64,000 bases of DNA from Scatophagus argus (taxonomy: Eukaryota; Chordata; Actinopteri; Scatophagidae). The DNA lies in the NCBI RefSeq assembly GCF_020382885.2, contig NC_058494.1, positions 13,100,001 through 13,164,000 of the forward strand. The letters run 5' to 3'. Of this stretch, positions 23,319 through 35,872 are shown in pieces. Both the position numbers and the translations under genes were made by a program. Each line of letters starts with the position of its first letter. Position 1 is the first letter of the stretch. The notes under the pieces were generated by a model, which saw only the letters and a program-made list of their open reading frames with translations, searched no databases and had not been told where the DNA came from.

Positions 23319-26190
23319 ATGGCAGACGAAAAACCCAAGGTGAGTAGCGGATTTTGTAAGCGGAGTCTCACTACAGTATTTATAACATCTGTTTTTGGTC
23401 ACTGTACAGATCACACCGTATAAACTGCCCGGGTGACTAATTCATCAGCGGTCGCTGTATTACGAAGGGTAGTTGCACAAATTAGAGCTACCACGTTAGC
23501 TAACAAGCTAGCCAATGGAGTTAGCATAATAAGCTAAGGAGGCTAACGTTCCGATACCCGGGCGGTATGAAAGAAATATTTTGTCTTTTATATGCACTTA
23601 ATTGGCGCCTCTCAAATGCTATTGTCAGTATTTGCGATGCACATACAACATGTAGCGGTATAGCTTAGCTGTTGAATAGTCAGGTTTCGTTAGCTTAAAC
23701 AGAAGAAAACTAAATAACGTTAACGTTTAGAGAGAGCAGAGTTAACAGCAAGGGGCCCAAATGAATCGTTTGAGAAGAAACCGTTCACTGTTAACTGATC
23801 TCAGATCAGATTGTTTATTTGCGCTCATTACCCCTACATCAAACTGTCTCGGGATGAGGGAGGACTCTGATTCGTGCAAGTTGCAGTTTCCACCCATGCC
23901 AGGCCATTGGACATTATTATAAGTTGTAGGCCATTGTCAGTTGCCGTGCTCAGTGCTAATGCTAACGCTAATGTTCATGTTTTAATATTGGCCCTTTTAG
24001 TGCTCAGTACCCACACCAGTCCTCCGTTCTGACCTGAAGATGTCAGACAAATCGAGCTGTGATGAAACCCAACTCACTCACGCAATACGATTAGTCCAGT
24101 TTTTAGTTAGCGGTATACTTTTGTCATTGAGGTACATACCTAACCTGATACCTCAGCCTCTAAACTTTCTCACCCTGGCGTAAGGGTTTTGGTGGTTGGG
24201 GCACAGTGCATATGAGACAAGTCGCACTTTAACAAACAACTTGTTTTTTTTACATCACTGTTTTTGAAGCGGCTTTCTGCAAACTTTTATTTTTCCTCTC
24301 TTTCAGGAGGGAGTGAAGACGGAGAATAATGAGCACATCAACCTGAAGGTGGCAGGGCAGGATGGCTCAGTGGTGCAATTCAAGATCAAAAGGCACACTC
24401 CTCTCAGCAAACTGATGAAAGCTTATTGTGAACGGCAGGTGATGCTGCAACACAATTACTACTACTGCTCAAAAGGAGTCATCTTCTATTTCACTGCAGT
24501 GCTGGTAGCCTGCAGGGATGCAAATTGCCATTCAGTCTGATCATGCTATCCTGAAATACTGTTATGAAATACATATATATATATATATATAACAATGGTG
24601 AAGAAACAGAAACAGTAAAAAGTGTGGTTGCACTTCACCAGACTTGATACTGACTCAGCAACAAGTCTTTTTGCCTGTTTGGTTAGCATTAGCCAGCTGG
24701 TTGTTACTTGCACTTCCTACACATCTGTTCATGGTTAAACTTTTAAATGTTACATAATGCTGGGTAGTTTAATGAATGATAATGCATGTTTTACTTACAT
24801 TCTGAGCAAAATCTGTGGCACACAGTCAAGCCTGCTCTGGTCTGAGATCAAATGGTCAGATTGAATTTATAACCTCGGTGTGTAACAAACATCCCTGCTT
24901 CTCATCCAACAATAGTTCATTGTATGGTTGTATTTGTACATGGACTAACTGTGCACTCCTGCACTCCATGTGATCTATTTCTATGCAACAGCTGAGTTGG
25001 TTTTACCTTTCATTTTGGTCTTTTCATTATTTTGGTTCAAGTTGAACTTAACATGCCACTGCCTGACCAAGAGTGAGGCTGAGCTTTTAGAGAGCAGGGA
25101 AAGCATGTTGATGTAAAGGAAAGGGGTGACTGGATTTGGAACACAAGACACAACAAGGACATCACAGCGAAATAGAAAACAGCACAATAATTGTTTGTCT
25201 TGACTAGCCTGTTTTCATAATGACTGAAACCCAAAATTGTCATTGAAGATAAAATTTCTGGTATTTTAAACATATTTGTCTGTCTGTCACAGGGGCTGAC
25301 AATGAGGCAAATACGATTTCGATTTGATGGTCAGCCCATCAATGAAACAGACACACCCTCGCAGGTAAGGCTACACTCCCTAGTTTGGCCTACATATGAC
25401 CACTGCTGAATCACTTTTCAGTATCAGGAATGAGATTGGATGTTTACCTCACAGTACTGCTGCTTTGGGCACTGTGCGTGATGGAGATTTTATTCTTTAT
25501 CAGATGCAGTGTGGTGAATCAGCGGGATTGAAATATTCGGGTCAAAGTCCCTCTTAAACCCACACCATCATTCTTGTTATCGCTCCCTTGATTGAACTAC
25601 TTGATTGTGCTTTGTAAGACCTCCAATAAAATACATTTTGCCTCTGCCTATGTTTCAGAGTTACTTCCAGATGAAAAGTAGAAGTAAAATACGTAGATTG
25701 ATTGATTTAAAGATAACTATTGAGCCAACCTTTGATTACATTGGCTGACCTCACTGGAATGGTCAACGGTCATTTCCTCAATGGTTTCACAGTAAATGCT
25801 TACCACTACTTTCACATGAAAATGCAACTATGGTGAAATATATGCAGGGTGTATTGAGTCAGTCATAATGAATGGCGAAATAAAAATAACCTAGAACAAG
25901 AAGCGGCAGTGTTCTGACAGCAGCATCGCCACCATCGCCAGCTGTTGACCTTCAGTTTGAGTTACAGTGTTTGGGTGGTGATAAATAAGGCATTATGTTG
26001 AGGGGATTACCAAGCAAGTTAAAATTCAGGCATATCTGAATGAGCACTGGTATAATGCAAATGTCTTGTGTTTTCACACAGCTGCTCTTGTAACGAACTC
26101 TGAAATTTACACTTTTTCTTACAGCTAGAAATGGAGGATGAAGATACAATCGATGTGTTCCAACAGCAAACTGGAGGCTCCTCCCTTTAA
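23319..26190 (+). CDS. sumo2: SUMO2-type small ubiquitin-like modifier
   Basis: Four coding exons (23319-23339, 24307-24438, 25293-25364, 26125-26190) join to 96 codons and give a protein nearly identical to vertebrate SUMO2. It starts [20 protein letters not shown]. The VKTE motif puts Lys11 in the sumoylation consensus used for poly-SUMO chains. The beta-grasp core includes [20 protein letters not shown] and [20 protein letters not shown], and the end is VFQQQTGG (Gly92-Gly93) followed by SSL. Known role: SENP proteases remove the tail to expose the diglycine, then E1 (SAE1/UBA2) and UBC9 attach it to lysines. The tail SSL differs from human SUMO2 (VY) and from the longer SUMO3 tail. SUMO3 is the main alternative; gene order beside GGA3 and JPT1 favours SUMO2. 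A CpG-rich 5' UTR precedes the ATG. No damage seen, so this is not a processed copy. Confidence 0.95.
23480..24120. repeat. GCTAAC/GTTAGC-rich segment in sumo2 intron 1
   Basis: The words GTTAGC, GCTAAC, GCTAGC and CTTAGC occur many times on both strands, for example GTTAGCTAAC near 23495, GCTAACG near 23540 and GCTAATGCTAACGCTAATG near 23955. The pattern is loose, not a true tandem array. A similar enrichment is seen at the start of jpt1 intron 1. Confidence 0.5.
24573..24592. repeat. AT dinucleotide microsatellite
   Basis: A pure AT tract of about 10 units in sumo2 intron 2. Confidence 0.85.
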
Positions 26191-26619
26191 AGACTGTTTC
26201 CTACGAATTCCCTACCTCCCCTTTTCATCCCTCAACATGCCCAGACTTCAAATACTCATGACGAGTGTTGATATCATCCAGTGGGATACTTTTACAAAAA
26301 TGCTCAAAAGCAGCAGCACAGTTGGTATACCCAGATTTAATCCTGCTGTCATACGTATTTATACGTGTATTACCATGTCTGAACTGTGCAGTGTAGACAA
26401 CCTGTGAGCTGCAGGGAGTCTAAAGTTCTGAAGAAAAGCTTGTCATCATTTTTTGTTCTTTTTTTTTTTCTTTTGGAGGTTTTAGTAGAAAACTCCATGG
26501 TCCTTTTTTCTTTTTATACTTATGTTATTGAGGTTTTGGTTCAGAAAGAATTTTGTTATTGTTGTCAAGTAAGCCTGCATTTTAAATTCACATTTGTTGT
26601 TATGAAAATGTATTATTGG

Positions 26620-26625
26620 AATAAA
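26620..26625 (+). terminator. Poly(A) signal of sumo2
   Basis: AATAAA about 430 bp after the stop codon, followed within 20 bases by a T-rich stretch (TCTTTTTT, then TGTTTTGTTGTTTT). This is the usual arrangement of a functional cleavage signal. Confidence 0.7.
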
Positions 26626-28948
26626 TTGAGTCTTTTTTAAACACTGTTTTGTTGTTTTATGCATATCTTCAGAAACTAAACCAACAGGTATCAGAATCTG
26701 TGATAGTTTTCCTTGAGTTTTAATTTATGTATTTCTTTAAATATCTTCGTAAAAGTTAGAGCCTTGTACTTTAATAACACGGAGCACAAACTACATTTGT
26801 GCAACAGTGTGGTTTTCTTTAATCTTGAAGTGATAGCCATGCAAGACAGCATTTTGCAATCTCACGGTCTGCTCAGAATCAGGCTTATTGTAAGAAAGAA
26901 ACTGCTTATAACCACAAGCCAGACAGGAAGGCATTCCTACTTACAAGAGGGCGTGTCATAGTTTTCTTTTGTCATAGTTTTCTTTTGATAAGTGGTCAAT
27001 TGTGTGCAATTCACCATCCTCACAATAGGTACAATGTAACCACATCTCAGTATTTCTGCTCTCATGATTGAATGTTACATGTTCTGTTGCGATAATCCCT
27101 CGCATGCAATTTGTTTGAGTCTGTTGACAAAATGTGCTTGAAGTTTACAAAAGTGACCGACCTTAAATGAAAGGATATGGGGAATTCTACACACTAAGGC
27201 TGCGGTTTGCCATTTGTATTTTGTTTTGCTTGTAATACACTAAGTTGTGTTTGTATCTTGAATGCAGGTGCTGTTATGTCTCAGATATGGCAGCAAATGG
27301 CATGATGGGATTGTTTTATCTGTTATATCCACATAAGATGAAAACAGCTCCAGTTAAAGTGCAGTTCGGCCCAACACACAAAATAAATCTGGCCTCATGC
27401 TTCACTATAACGTTCTTTGTGGATTCAGTTCTAGATAATGTATACTTGATTAAATTAAAATAAGCCAACATTAAATAAATATTTTATCACATGATGAAAA
27501 TTGATCGTAGACCAATTATGCCCCCATTCATTCTGAACTACCTCACGAGCGCTCACTACATAACCGGAAGTTCTAAGAGTGGGAGTTCTCTTGCCATTAA
27601 TAAGTTATTTCTTTTTTACAGTTGTCTCTGTCACAGTTTTGACGCCCAATAAACCCTAACCCTAGCTTAAATGAGTTGAAAATAAAGGTGTCTGGAGAGC
27701 TTCTTTGAAAAGGGGTAAAGACCCACTGATGAGACAGCAGAAGACACCAAGACTGCCAATTTAAATTACGCGACAGGTGATTTACATACATACAAGACCG
27801 CTCTGTATATGAGGCGACCGGTTATCCAGCGACATATAGAGACTTGACACTCTGCGTTAAAAGACAAGCCAAATTTTGAATTAAAAAAACAACATCAGGG
27901 CTCCCACCTATTCTGCATTGTGGTAAACTGAATAAAGAACTTTATTGTGCTTTATAATGCATCCGTGTGCACTGGCCGCGCCCAAAAGAACTACTGCGGT
28001 CAAGCCAATCTGCAGTGCAAACTCCAACATAAAAAGACCTTCCACTCTCTTCCACTTCCGGTTATGTAGGGGGCGCTCGCGAAATACTCCAAAATGAATG
28101 GGGGCTTGTTGTAACCCCAAAATGTAGCTTTCATGGTGCAATTTTTTTCTGTTAATTTTGAGCGGTACAGACAATAGATACAGCTCTATTAGATTAAAAT
28201 TTCGTTGCCTTTTTGCTCCCTTCACTCCCGTTCATTGAGGACATCCCGCGAGTGCCCCCTAGGTGAACTGCAGCCAACTTTCTGTACAATGGGTTTTAAT
28301 AGGGAGTAGACAGGATGTCCTTAGAATGGCCGTGGCAGGGCCATGGGAAATTGTCTTACATTAAACCGAACCGAGGTACAAAAAAGCAGACCGCTGCTCT
28401 AAGGAGAAAGTGCAATTGAATTTAATTTTACGCTGCAATACTGCAAGTGGTCATTTGGTAAAACTGGAAGCAAGGCTGAGCCGACCATCGTATCCAGATC
28501 TAAATGATACATTCATGTTGTATCCGCACCTCTGTGTCAAATCAACCAGAATTAAGCAGAGAAAGACCGGAAATACAGTATTTATGCCCCGCTGCAAATT
28601 ACACTCCAAATATGTCACTTCTGTCTAAGTAAGTGGGAATAGCAAATATTCAGATGTGAGAGAATTAGCAAATATTCAGATGTGATTTGATTTAACTTAA
28701 CATGATCTTAAAAATCGCCACAACCTTTGCTTCTGAAATTGACATATTTTATTTTGGCAATTTGACCGGAAGCGCGGCTGCTCCTTCTGGTTAGTTTGAC
28801 TGCAATCCACTCAGATTGGAAGCGGGTCGATTATTGGGAGCCACCAGCGAGGGCAGACAATGATGAGGCGGTGAATTGTTGCTGATGAAAGTGTAATTTG
28901 CTTGTATCCTATTCGATTTATTGGTATTTTACGAACTCTTGTGCAAAA
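26626..28948. other. Intergenic DNA between sumo2 and jpt1
   Basis: No coding sequence recognised. An inverted-repeat transposon occupies about 27.52-28.11 kb and a related third arm lies near 28.23 kb. The last 200 bases before the jpt1 ATG are GC-richer (GAAGCGCGGCTGC near 28770, GATGAGGCGG near 28862) and probably contain the promoter and 5' UTR. Confidence 0.5.
27520..28105. mobile_element. Inverted-repeat MITE upstream of jpt1
   Basis: The two ends are a perfect 13-bp inverted match (GCCCCCATTCATT at the left, AATGAATGGGGGC at the right). The similarity continues imperfectly for about 60 bp, sharing GAGCGCTC/GAGCGCCC and a perfect CTACATAACCGGAAGT. The interior is non-coding. No convincing target-site duplication was seen at the borders. 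Superfamily unknown. It sits roughly 0.85 kb upstream of the jpt1 start codon. Confidence 0.75.
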
Positions 28949-31900
28949 ATGACGACGACCACGACATATCAAGGGATGGAGCCCGGTTCTAAAAGCAGTT
29001 CCAGGTAAAAACGTCGTACAGAGCGTTCTGTAACCCGTTAGCCACTGCTAAACCACAAGCCAAGCATCCTCTGACGTTAACCTCAACGCAACAAAGGTTA
29101 ATGCAGATTTATTTTCAACTGACCCCTGCCCATAATTGTTGCTTAAACGACTGGAAATGATAGCGACTTAGCATTGGGCGACGATGCTAGGCTAAAGCTC
29201 GGTACCACACCTCTGTTTTGTCTGTTGGGATGGACCATTTCCATTTTTTGTCGTTAGCTAGCAACACAGCGCACATGTACCCTCCCTTTTGTAGCTAGAG
29301 AAGCTGCTTAGCTATCAAGAACTGACTGAGAGGGTCGGCAAAGGGCTTTAGTGTTAAACGTTAGGCCTTTCTTTGGCGTATATGTTTCCTAATTACTTCT
29401 TTTGCGTTCATTTTCTGACAGCGAAACAATCATACAATTTGTCAGTCCAGCTGGGTGGGGTCTCCTTAGATATCAGATCAGTTATCGAGATTATCAGAGA
29501 TGTACAAAGACATCCTCTAGTCTGCCCAGTTTATGGCCTCATTGAGGCGAGGGCCATATTACAGCTGGCTGCACCTGACAATAACCTATGTAAGCTATAT
29601 GGATGTCTTTCAACACAGAAATGCATTGAAAGGCATCTTCATCTACTAATTCCCGTGATATTATGATTGTAATGATGCGTTTTTAAGATCACAATGTTTT
29701 AATGAACGATTGAGTTTCCAGTAAGGCACGAGCGACAAGTACTGCCCGATACAAAATACATTAGACCAGCGTATTTATCATAATTTGAAAGCACCATCGA
29801 GTGTTACCTTTCAGTTTTAGAGATACAGACGTAAAACATATCGATATATAGAAGTGTAAATAAGTTACTACCGTAAGTATCCCGAAGATTAAATGCGCAG
29901 TTACTATTTTATTGTGCACGTCTAGATTAATAAAAAAAATAAATAAAATAGTGTAGTCTTAACCCAACAGACCTGCTCTAGTTGGTGGTGCTGTTGAATA
30001 GTATGTCATAATACTGAGAGGTCTTCTTAGTATTTAGTCTGCCCTTGTTGATATAATGGGTTGACAAAATATCATTAATGCATGTAATGATAACATGTCA
30101 TTGTTGCAGGTAATACCGGTTATAACTTAAGCAGTAGCCTGTATATAGAGTCCACAGAGGCACACTGTATCATGCTTTTTTTTAATCCTTCAGTAATTTA
30201 AGTTTCAGTGTGAAACATTAAAGACACTTCTGACATGACTTTTTTTCTTGGCTCTGTAGTGGCAATTTTCTGTTGAATGAAACACATAGTCAACGCTTGT
30301 CTTTCTGTAAGTTTAATTTATACATGTGCTAATGTACCCACAGCTCTCTCCAGAGTGAGGTGAGCAAATGAGCAATGAACAAAGGCATGCAAGTGTTTCT
30401 ATACCGTCTCTGTTATCTGTCATGGTTACATTTTGTCCTTCCCATGTGAGCCAGACCGTGTCTTAAGAGGTAGTAGGGTGGTTTGGGATCCTCTGTGTTC
30501 GTCCTGTCCTTTCTGTCACATGAAGAAATTATGCTATTTGGAGAATTTCCATTACAGCTCAAACCAACTGGTATTGCCACTTGAATCTGAAAAAAAGAAA
30601 CTCTGCAACTGCTCTGATGAGTTGAAATTGATTGTTGAAATTTACAGACACAAGTGAGAACGAACAATGATTTCCTACTACTACTAATACCTACTAATTA
30701 ATTTAGAACATGCCTAAGTTTTTTTTGGTGTTTTTTTTTAATAAATAGTTTTAGAACGGAGGGTGGCACGGTGGTTCAGTGGTTAGCACTGTTGCAAGAG
30801 GGTTCCAGGTTCAAAGCCTGGTCTGGGCCCTTGAGATACTTCCTCCCACAATCCCAAAAACATGCACATTAGGTTATTTGGCTACTCTACATTACTAATC
30901 TAGGGGGTGTGTGTGTGGTTGTCGGTGTTTGTGTGTCAGCCCTACGATTGACTGGCGACCAGTCCAGACTGTACCCCACCTCTCGCCCGTAGTCAGCTGG
31001 GGGGATAGGCTCTCCGCAACCCTGACAGATAAACGGTATAGAAAATGGACAGATGGATGGAAGTCTTAGAATGGACAAAAGACACTTCAGGAAAAACAGC
31101 AAATATGATCCAGCTTTCATTAGCAGCATTAACAGTGCTGTCCCTCTCTCTCTTTGCAGGGTTTTGCGCCCTCCTGGTGGTGGCTCCAACATTTCACTTG
31201 GTACAGATGAGGAGAAGCCTCCCGTCCGGAAAAACAAGATGGCCTCCAGTGTTTTTGCTGAGCCAGAGGACCCCTATGCTAATCGAAGGAACAACCCACC
31301 TGGTACAGTCTACCTCATCTTCAAACATTTTTTGCTTTAGTGTGAAAGTTCAGAGGTTCATTTCTCATAACCATTGGAGATACAAGGATCAAACTGCAGT
31401 TTTTCCAGTGGTGCTCCCTGAAAAAACAGAATGCGTTTGGGTGCCCAAATGATGAATTGATTTCTCTTTCGGTTTCTGTTTCTTTTAGATAGTGAATCAC
31501 TGGTGTTTCTCCACAAGTCAGGGTATTTTTGAGAACTAAAATATTTAAAAAGATATTTAAAATATGAGCTCCACCAGGTTCTTGTTGGATCACAGTGTTT
31601 ATTGTGGAATTTAAGCAGTATATTTCTCAGACCAATAGTAAGTGACTGAGAAATCAGATACGGTACTCTAGTTTGTGTACTCGCTCATGCTGAGTCTTGC
31701 AGTTACTCTCTAAATGTACAATGACACTCAAGAAAATGTCATCTGAAGTGGAATTTAACTTAGTAGGCAGTACAAGTAGTGCATGTTTAATCTAGTGAAC
31801 TGTTTCTTTCACAACACACGCAGACACAAAGACAAAAAAATGCATCAGTTTTACCTAAAAAGATTTGTTACAAGAGATATCTCTCGTACTTTGCCAGAAG

Positions 31901-34900
31901 TGGGAAAGAAGTGAAGCTGGAGAAGATTGAGAGAGAGTCGGGCATCAGCAGTGGGGGAAACAGTATGTAGACCCAAACCAGAGTTGGCGATTGTGGAAAT
32001 ACCAGTCATGATGGTTTTGGTGAATTTAATTTGTTTCCGCCGTGTCTGAATGAAGTTTACTTTACTATGAGTGTTTATTAATTGTTGATTGTTGAGAACA
32101 TATTTCTTGGAGCAAACTTGTCAGCTTATGAGCTAATACGTTTTACCTTTCTATTTTAGGAGTTCATCAGAGTTCAAGCACAATAACACCTACAGTTTTT
32201 AAGGAGGAAATTTTATGTGGTAATGGGTTGAATGCACATGAAAGCTTCCTCTTCTTTCTCTGCCATTTCCCGCTTCCTCCTTTTACTTCTTGCATTCAGT
32301 ACTTAAAATGGACCTTTAGTTCTTAGACATTTTGAATAGTGATTTAATGAACTCAGTTTATCTAGATATTTTATATTCAATAGGTAGAATGTCAAAACAT
32401 GTTCAGGTGTGAACTTTGTTGCACTATGCTTCCTCATCAAAATGTGATGATACTGCAGCTTACAAAAGTAGCTGTCCACCCATACTTTGCCGGTGTGTGG
32501 GCAACTTTCACTACATGATATCACAAGTCAGTTGACATGCTTGAACTCTCTGAAATAAGGGCTTCATGTGATCTTGGCAGCACAACTTTTATTTTAATGT
32601 TGACATTCATGGAAACTTCTCAAGTCACTCCTGCAGTGTAATCCGCTTCTCTCCTGTACATCTGTATTTTCACTATGTAAATAACAGTGGTTGTCCTTGT
32701 TAAAATGCGTAGTAACAATCAGGATATTGAAAACAAAAACAATGCAGGCCTGTGGTTCAAAGGAGAAATGTGTCACAGCAGCACATTATTGCATTTGTAT
32801 TTGAATTTAACATTAGTAAGAAGAGAGTCATTATGAGAATGACATTTACGAAGAAAGTGACATTTCCAGTATCTGAGATTTCCCAAGCACTTCATAGAAA
32901 ACTAATAGGAAATGTGTGGAGGCTTGCCTACAAAGAAAAGTCCAGCATACTGTGGATCATTAGGTCAGGCCAGTATGGCATCGGACTAAATTTTCAGGGT
33001 TTTCCCCTTGTGGGTCTTTACTTTCCCTTGTTGCCTTTCAATTTCAGTGTTATAACTGAGACCCATTTATATTTAAAATTTACATTTCTGTGAAATTCCA
33101 CACAGACTGTGGAGGAAATCTGAGTGCTCTTCATATTTCTTCTGAGTGAAACCTGGAGCTTATAAAAAGTATATTTCCTGTGGCCATCTGATGGACAAGA
33201 TTTAGCTTGAATGTCAATGTTACATATCCGTTTGCTGTTGTAATATTTGCACTTAGATCATTGTAATACTTTCAGGTCATCACCTTTATGAGGTCCAGTG
33301 TTGTTTCTGTATCATTCCACGGTGTGTAACATCTGTGAAGAAGGAAGTATCATTATGTCTCCTCTCTCTTCCAGGTGGGAAACCTATGGGTGTGTTGTGT
33401 GGTGAGCCATCAGCCCCCCTGAGGAGAGGAGGGAACCCCCCCACCAACCACTCCGCAGACGCTGCAGCCACAGTAAGATCATGTGTTGGATCGTGAGCTG
33501 TGGTGCAAAGAAATGAAGTGAAATCTGAGAGTAGACAAACCTATAGGGAAGCAAGTCCAGATGATTTTTAGTGTTTTGTTTCTGTTCATCTTCCCTTAAG
33601 GTATCACAATGATAGCATATGTATCAATTACAAAGGAAACGAGGCACAACTAAATGACGTTCAAGTGCATTTCAATGAACTGTGTAACACTGCTTTTGTT
33701 CTGTTTTGTTTTTTAGGATGGAGAAAATTCTGTACGTAATATTGGTAAGCACCTGTTTTTTTGTAGCCACATCTCTGTAGCCTACCGTTTTTGGGTTTTT
33801 TTTTCATCATTTTTTTTTTAAGTTCCTTTCCTGGCATTGATTAAACTCCCCTCTCTGTTCACAAAAATGACAAATTTAAAAGTTTAAGAAGTCAATAAAA
33901 CTAATCCCTTATGCCTTTAAAATGGTTTGGATGCCTCTCTACGCCTTTGCCTTCATATAGTATTAACACGTTTCCATAGTGACCGCCTCTATCTCTGTCC
34001 ATCCCTCCACCACTCGAGTTGAAGGTGAGCAGTGAAGGGATGTCTGTTTTAGGAGCTACTGCACACTACACAATTGCAAGTGGTTATTGGAGTAATTCAG
34101 CCACACATGTTCAAGTCAGAAATAGATTTCAAAGATTATAAATTTCAGTTGATTTTTTTTTTTTTTTGGTAAGAATTTCTTAATGAATATAACCATCATC
34201 TAATTTGGTGCATTAGCAATTTGACAGACTGTTGTGAGTAACCTCTGCTGTCACTTACTTCATCAAGAGGAAGATAACAAGAGTGTGATTTGCAATACAT
34301 GTTTTTCAGGGATTGTGAGGGGAGGTGAAAAGTCTATGAGTTTTAACACAACAAACCTTATAAGTCACCTTAGAAGCTGTCATCACAGGATTTGGTTAGT
34401 TTGGAGCTATAGCTGCTCCAAGGATTTTTGGAGCCCATCACTGGTTGCTGCTTTTTTACTTTATCATCTGTATTTATTAGTTGTACAGCAAAAACAAAAC
34501 ACCAGTGAAATGTTGAGAAAATTTAGTAACATAATTTATTAAAAACCGTCTCATCCTCAGTTGTCTCAGTCTTTGTCCTGAGGTCTTTGTCCTGAGGCGA
34601 CTAATCCACTGCCTGACATAAGTTTGGTAAAACTGTACACTGATGTGGTAACTCTAAAGCCATGATACTTTTACGCTCAAACTCTACTCAGCTGAAGCAT
34701 TTCAGTGCACGTATTTACTGTCAATTTTGAATGTTGTTACGTTCAACATCAGTGGACTGTCTAGTGTTTCGCTTTATGGTTGTCTGAACAGAAACTCTCC
34801 ATCCTGTTGTGTTGAAACTCCTCTGTAAGCTCTTGGCTCCGTCAGCTGTTAGCCAAACACACTGCAGGACTTCTGCTGGGCCCTCCTGGTTTAACCAGTG

Positions 34901-35761
34901 CAAGCAGTAGAGCATTTCAGAATCATTTTTTTTTTGTAGGCTTTGCATAGAGTTTGAGCCATACAGTACACTATGGCATTTTAGCAAATTTTTGTTTGTT
35001 TATTTTGTTCTGAATACAGAAAATTGATATTGTCGGTTATCTTATCTGTATCGAACATGAGAAGCAGTTAATTATTGGTTTTTGTTTGACCTCCCAGTAT
35101 ATGAAGCAGGCCTTTGGACAACTCAACTGCATTTTGATGTAAATATGGCTAATTATCCTTATGCTAGGTGCGTTTCTAGTTGTTTATTTGCTGAGCCTAT
35201 TTAAGGAGTCTCTGATATTAACACTAAACAGTATTGCATTCAGAACACAGAATAACCTGTCTGGGGTAACTTTCATTTTGAACACGTGTGATTGTGTATG
35301 CGTTTTCATGGGAAACCAGCCATTCACGCTTTCACAGATGGTATGCGCGAAAAGGAACTGTTCACAAGCTAATCATCGACATCTCTGTATGTGTGCATGG
35401 GTCCATGCACTAGCACAAGAGAGAGAGAGATAGAGCGTGCATGGCATGGAAATGCAGCTGCATTTTTAGTGTTAAAAAGAAAAAAAATAGAACCTCAATA
35501 TGTGGTGGTCAGTGTTGATATTGTGGATATTAGTCAATGTATAGGGAACTTTGGGAAATTACTTGAGACTGTTCCCTTGTTAATGTTACCAGATGTAACT
35601 GACAGTCACCTCTCTGCCTGTGTTCAGAAGATGGTGTTGCTGAGCCTGAAGCAGGTTCAGGACAGCAGGAAGAGGCCCCTCCAGCTGAGGAGTCCACTGC
35701 AGGTCTACCGTCTGGCCGCAGGAATCCCCCTGGGGGCAAGTCCAGTCTCATCCTGGGTTGA
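28949..35761 (+). CDS. jpt1: JPT1 (HN1), Jupiter microtubule-associated homolog 1
   Basis: Five coding exons (28949-29004, 31160-31302, 33375-33472, 33717-33744, 35628-35761) join in phase to 153 codons, giving 152 aa against 154 in human JPT1. The start [19 protein letters not shown] and the end [14 protein letters not shown] are family hallmarks. Three PPGG motifs are present: RPPGGGSN near residue 22, NNPPGGKP near residue 66, and the last at the C-terminus. An [10 protein letters not shown] block sits in exon 2. The protein is rich in Gly, Pro, Ser and acidic residues and is probably largely disordered, as known for the family. JPT2 is excluded by the MTTTTT start and the ending. The family is reported in microtubule association and growth signalling; its molecular action is poorly defined. 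No damage is visible. Intron 1 contains a SINE and intron 4 a BED-zinc-finger fragment. The gene follows sumo2 in the same orientation, as in human. Confidence 0.93.
30763..31066 (+). mobile_element. tRNA-headed SINE-type repeat in jpt1 intron 1
   Basis: The head carries RNA polymerase III promoter boxes: TGGTTCAGTGG (A box, 30772-30782) and GGTTCAAAGCC (B box, 30808-30818). It is followed by the familiar fish body with CTTCCTCCCACAATCC, AAAAACATGCACATTAGG, GACTGGCGACCAGTCCAG and CCCACCTCTCGCC, and ends in a GGATGG-type tail. It is fairly complete and ends about 95 bp before jpt1 exon 2. A reverse-strand relative is at about 49.0-49.27 kb and a split fragment at about 54.06-54.70 kb. Confidence 0.8.
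34234..34390 (+). mobile_element. BED zinc-finger fragment, probably of a hAT transposon
   Basis: The frame encodes a BED-finger-like pattern: [15 protein letters not shown], then [19 protein letters not shown] and RSCHH. It holds the Cys-X2-Cys pair, the [11 protein letters not shown] helix and the closing histidines. BED fingers form the N-terminus of hAT transposases and of ZBED genes derived from them. No catalytic region follows in frame. It lies inside jpt1 intron 4 in gene orientation and has no obvious splice sites, so I read it as a truncated transposon rather than a jpt1 exon. Confidence 0.6.
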
Positions 35762-35872
35762 ATCCCAACCTCCTTACATCCACTCATCTCTGAACTTTTT
35801 TTTTTTCCCAAACAAGGAACCCCAGCTCATTTGTCTGTACTGCAGAAATCCTATCTGATGACATTCATATAT

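Noticed and set aside
29373-29666. 97-codon frame in jpt1 intron 1
   Set aside because: No recognised similarity; it follows a CpG-containing intron start and has no splice support.
30772-30818. Possible functional tRNA gene from A and B boxes
   Set aside because: The boxes belong to the head of a dispersed SINE; no cloverleaf with a proper acceptor stem is evident.
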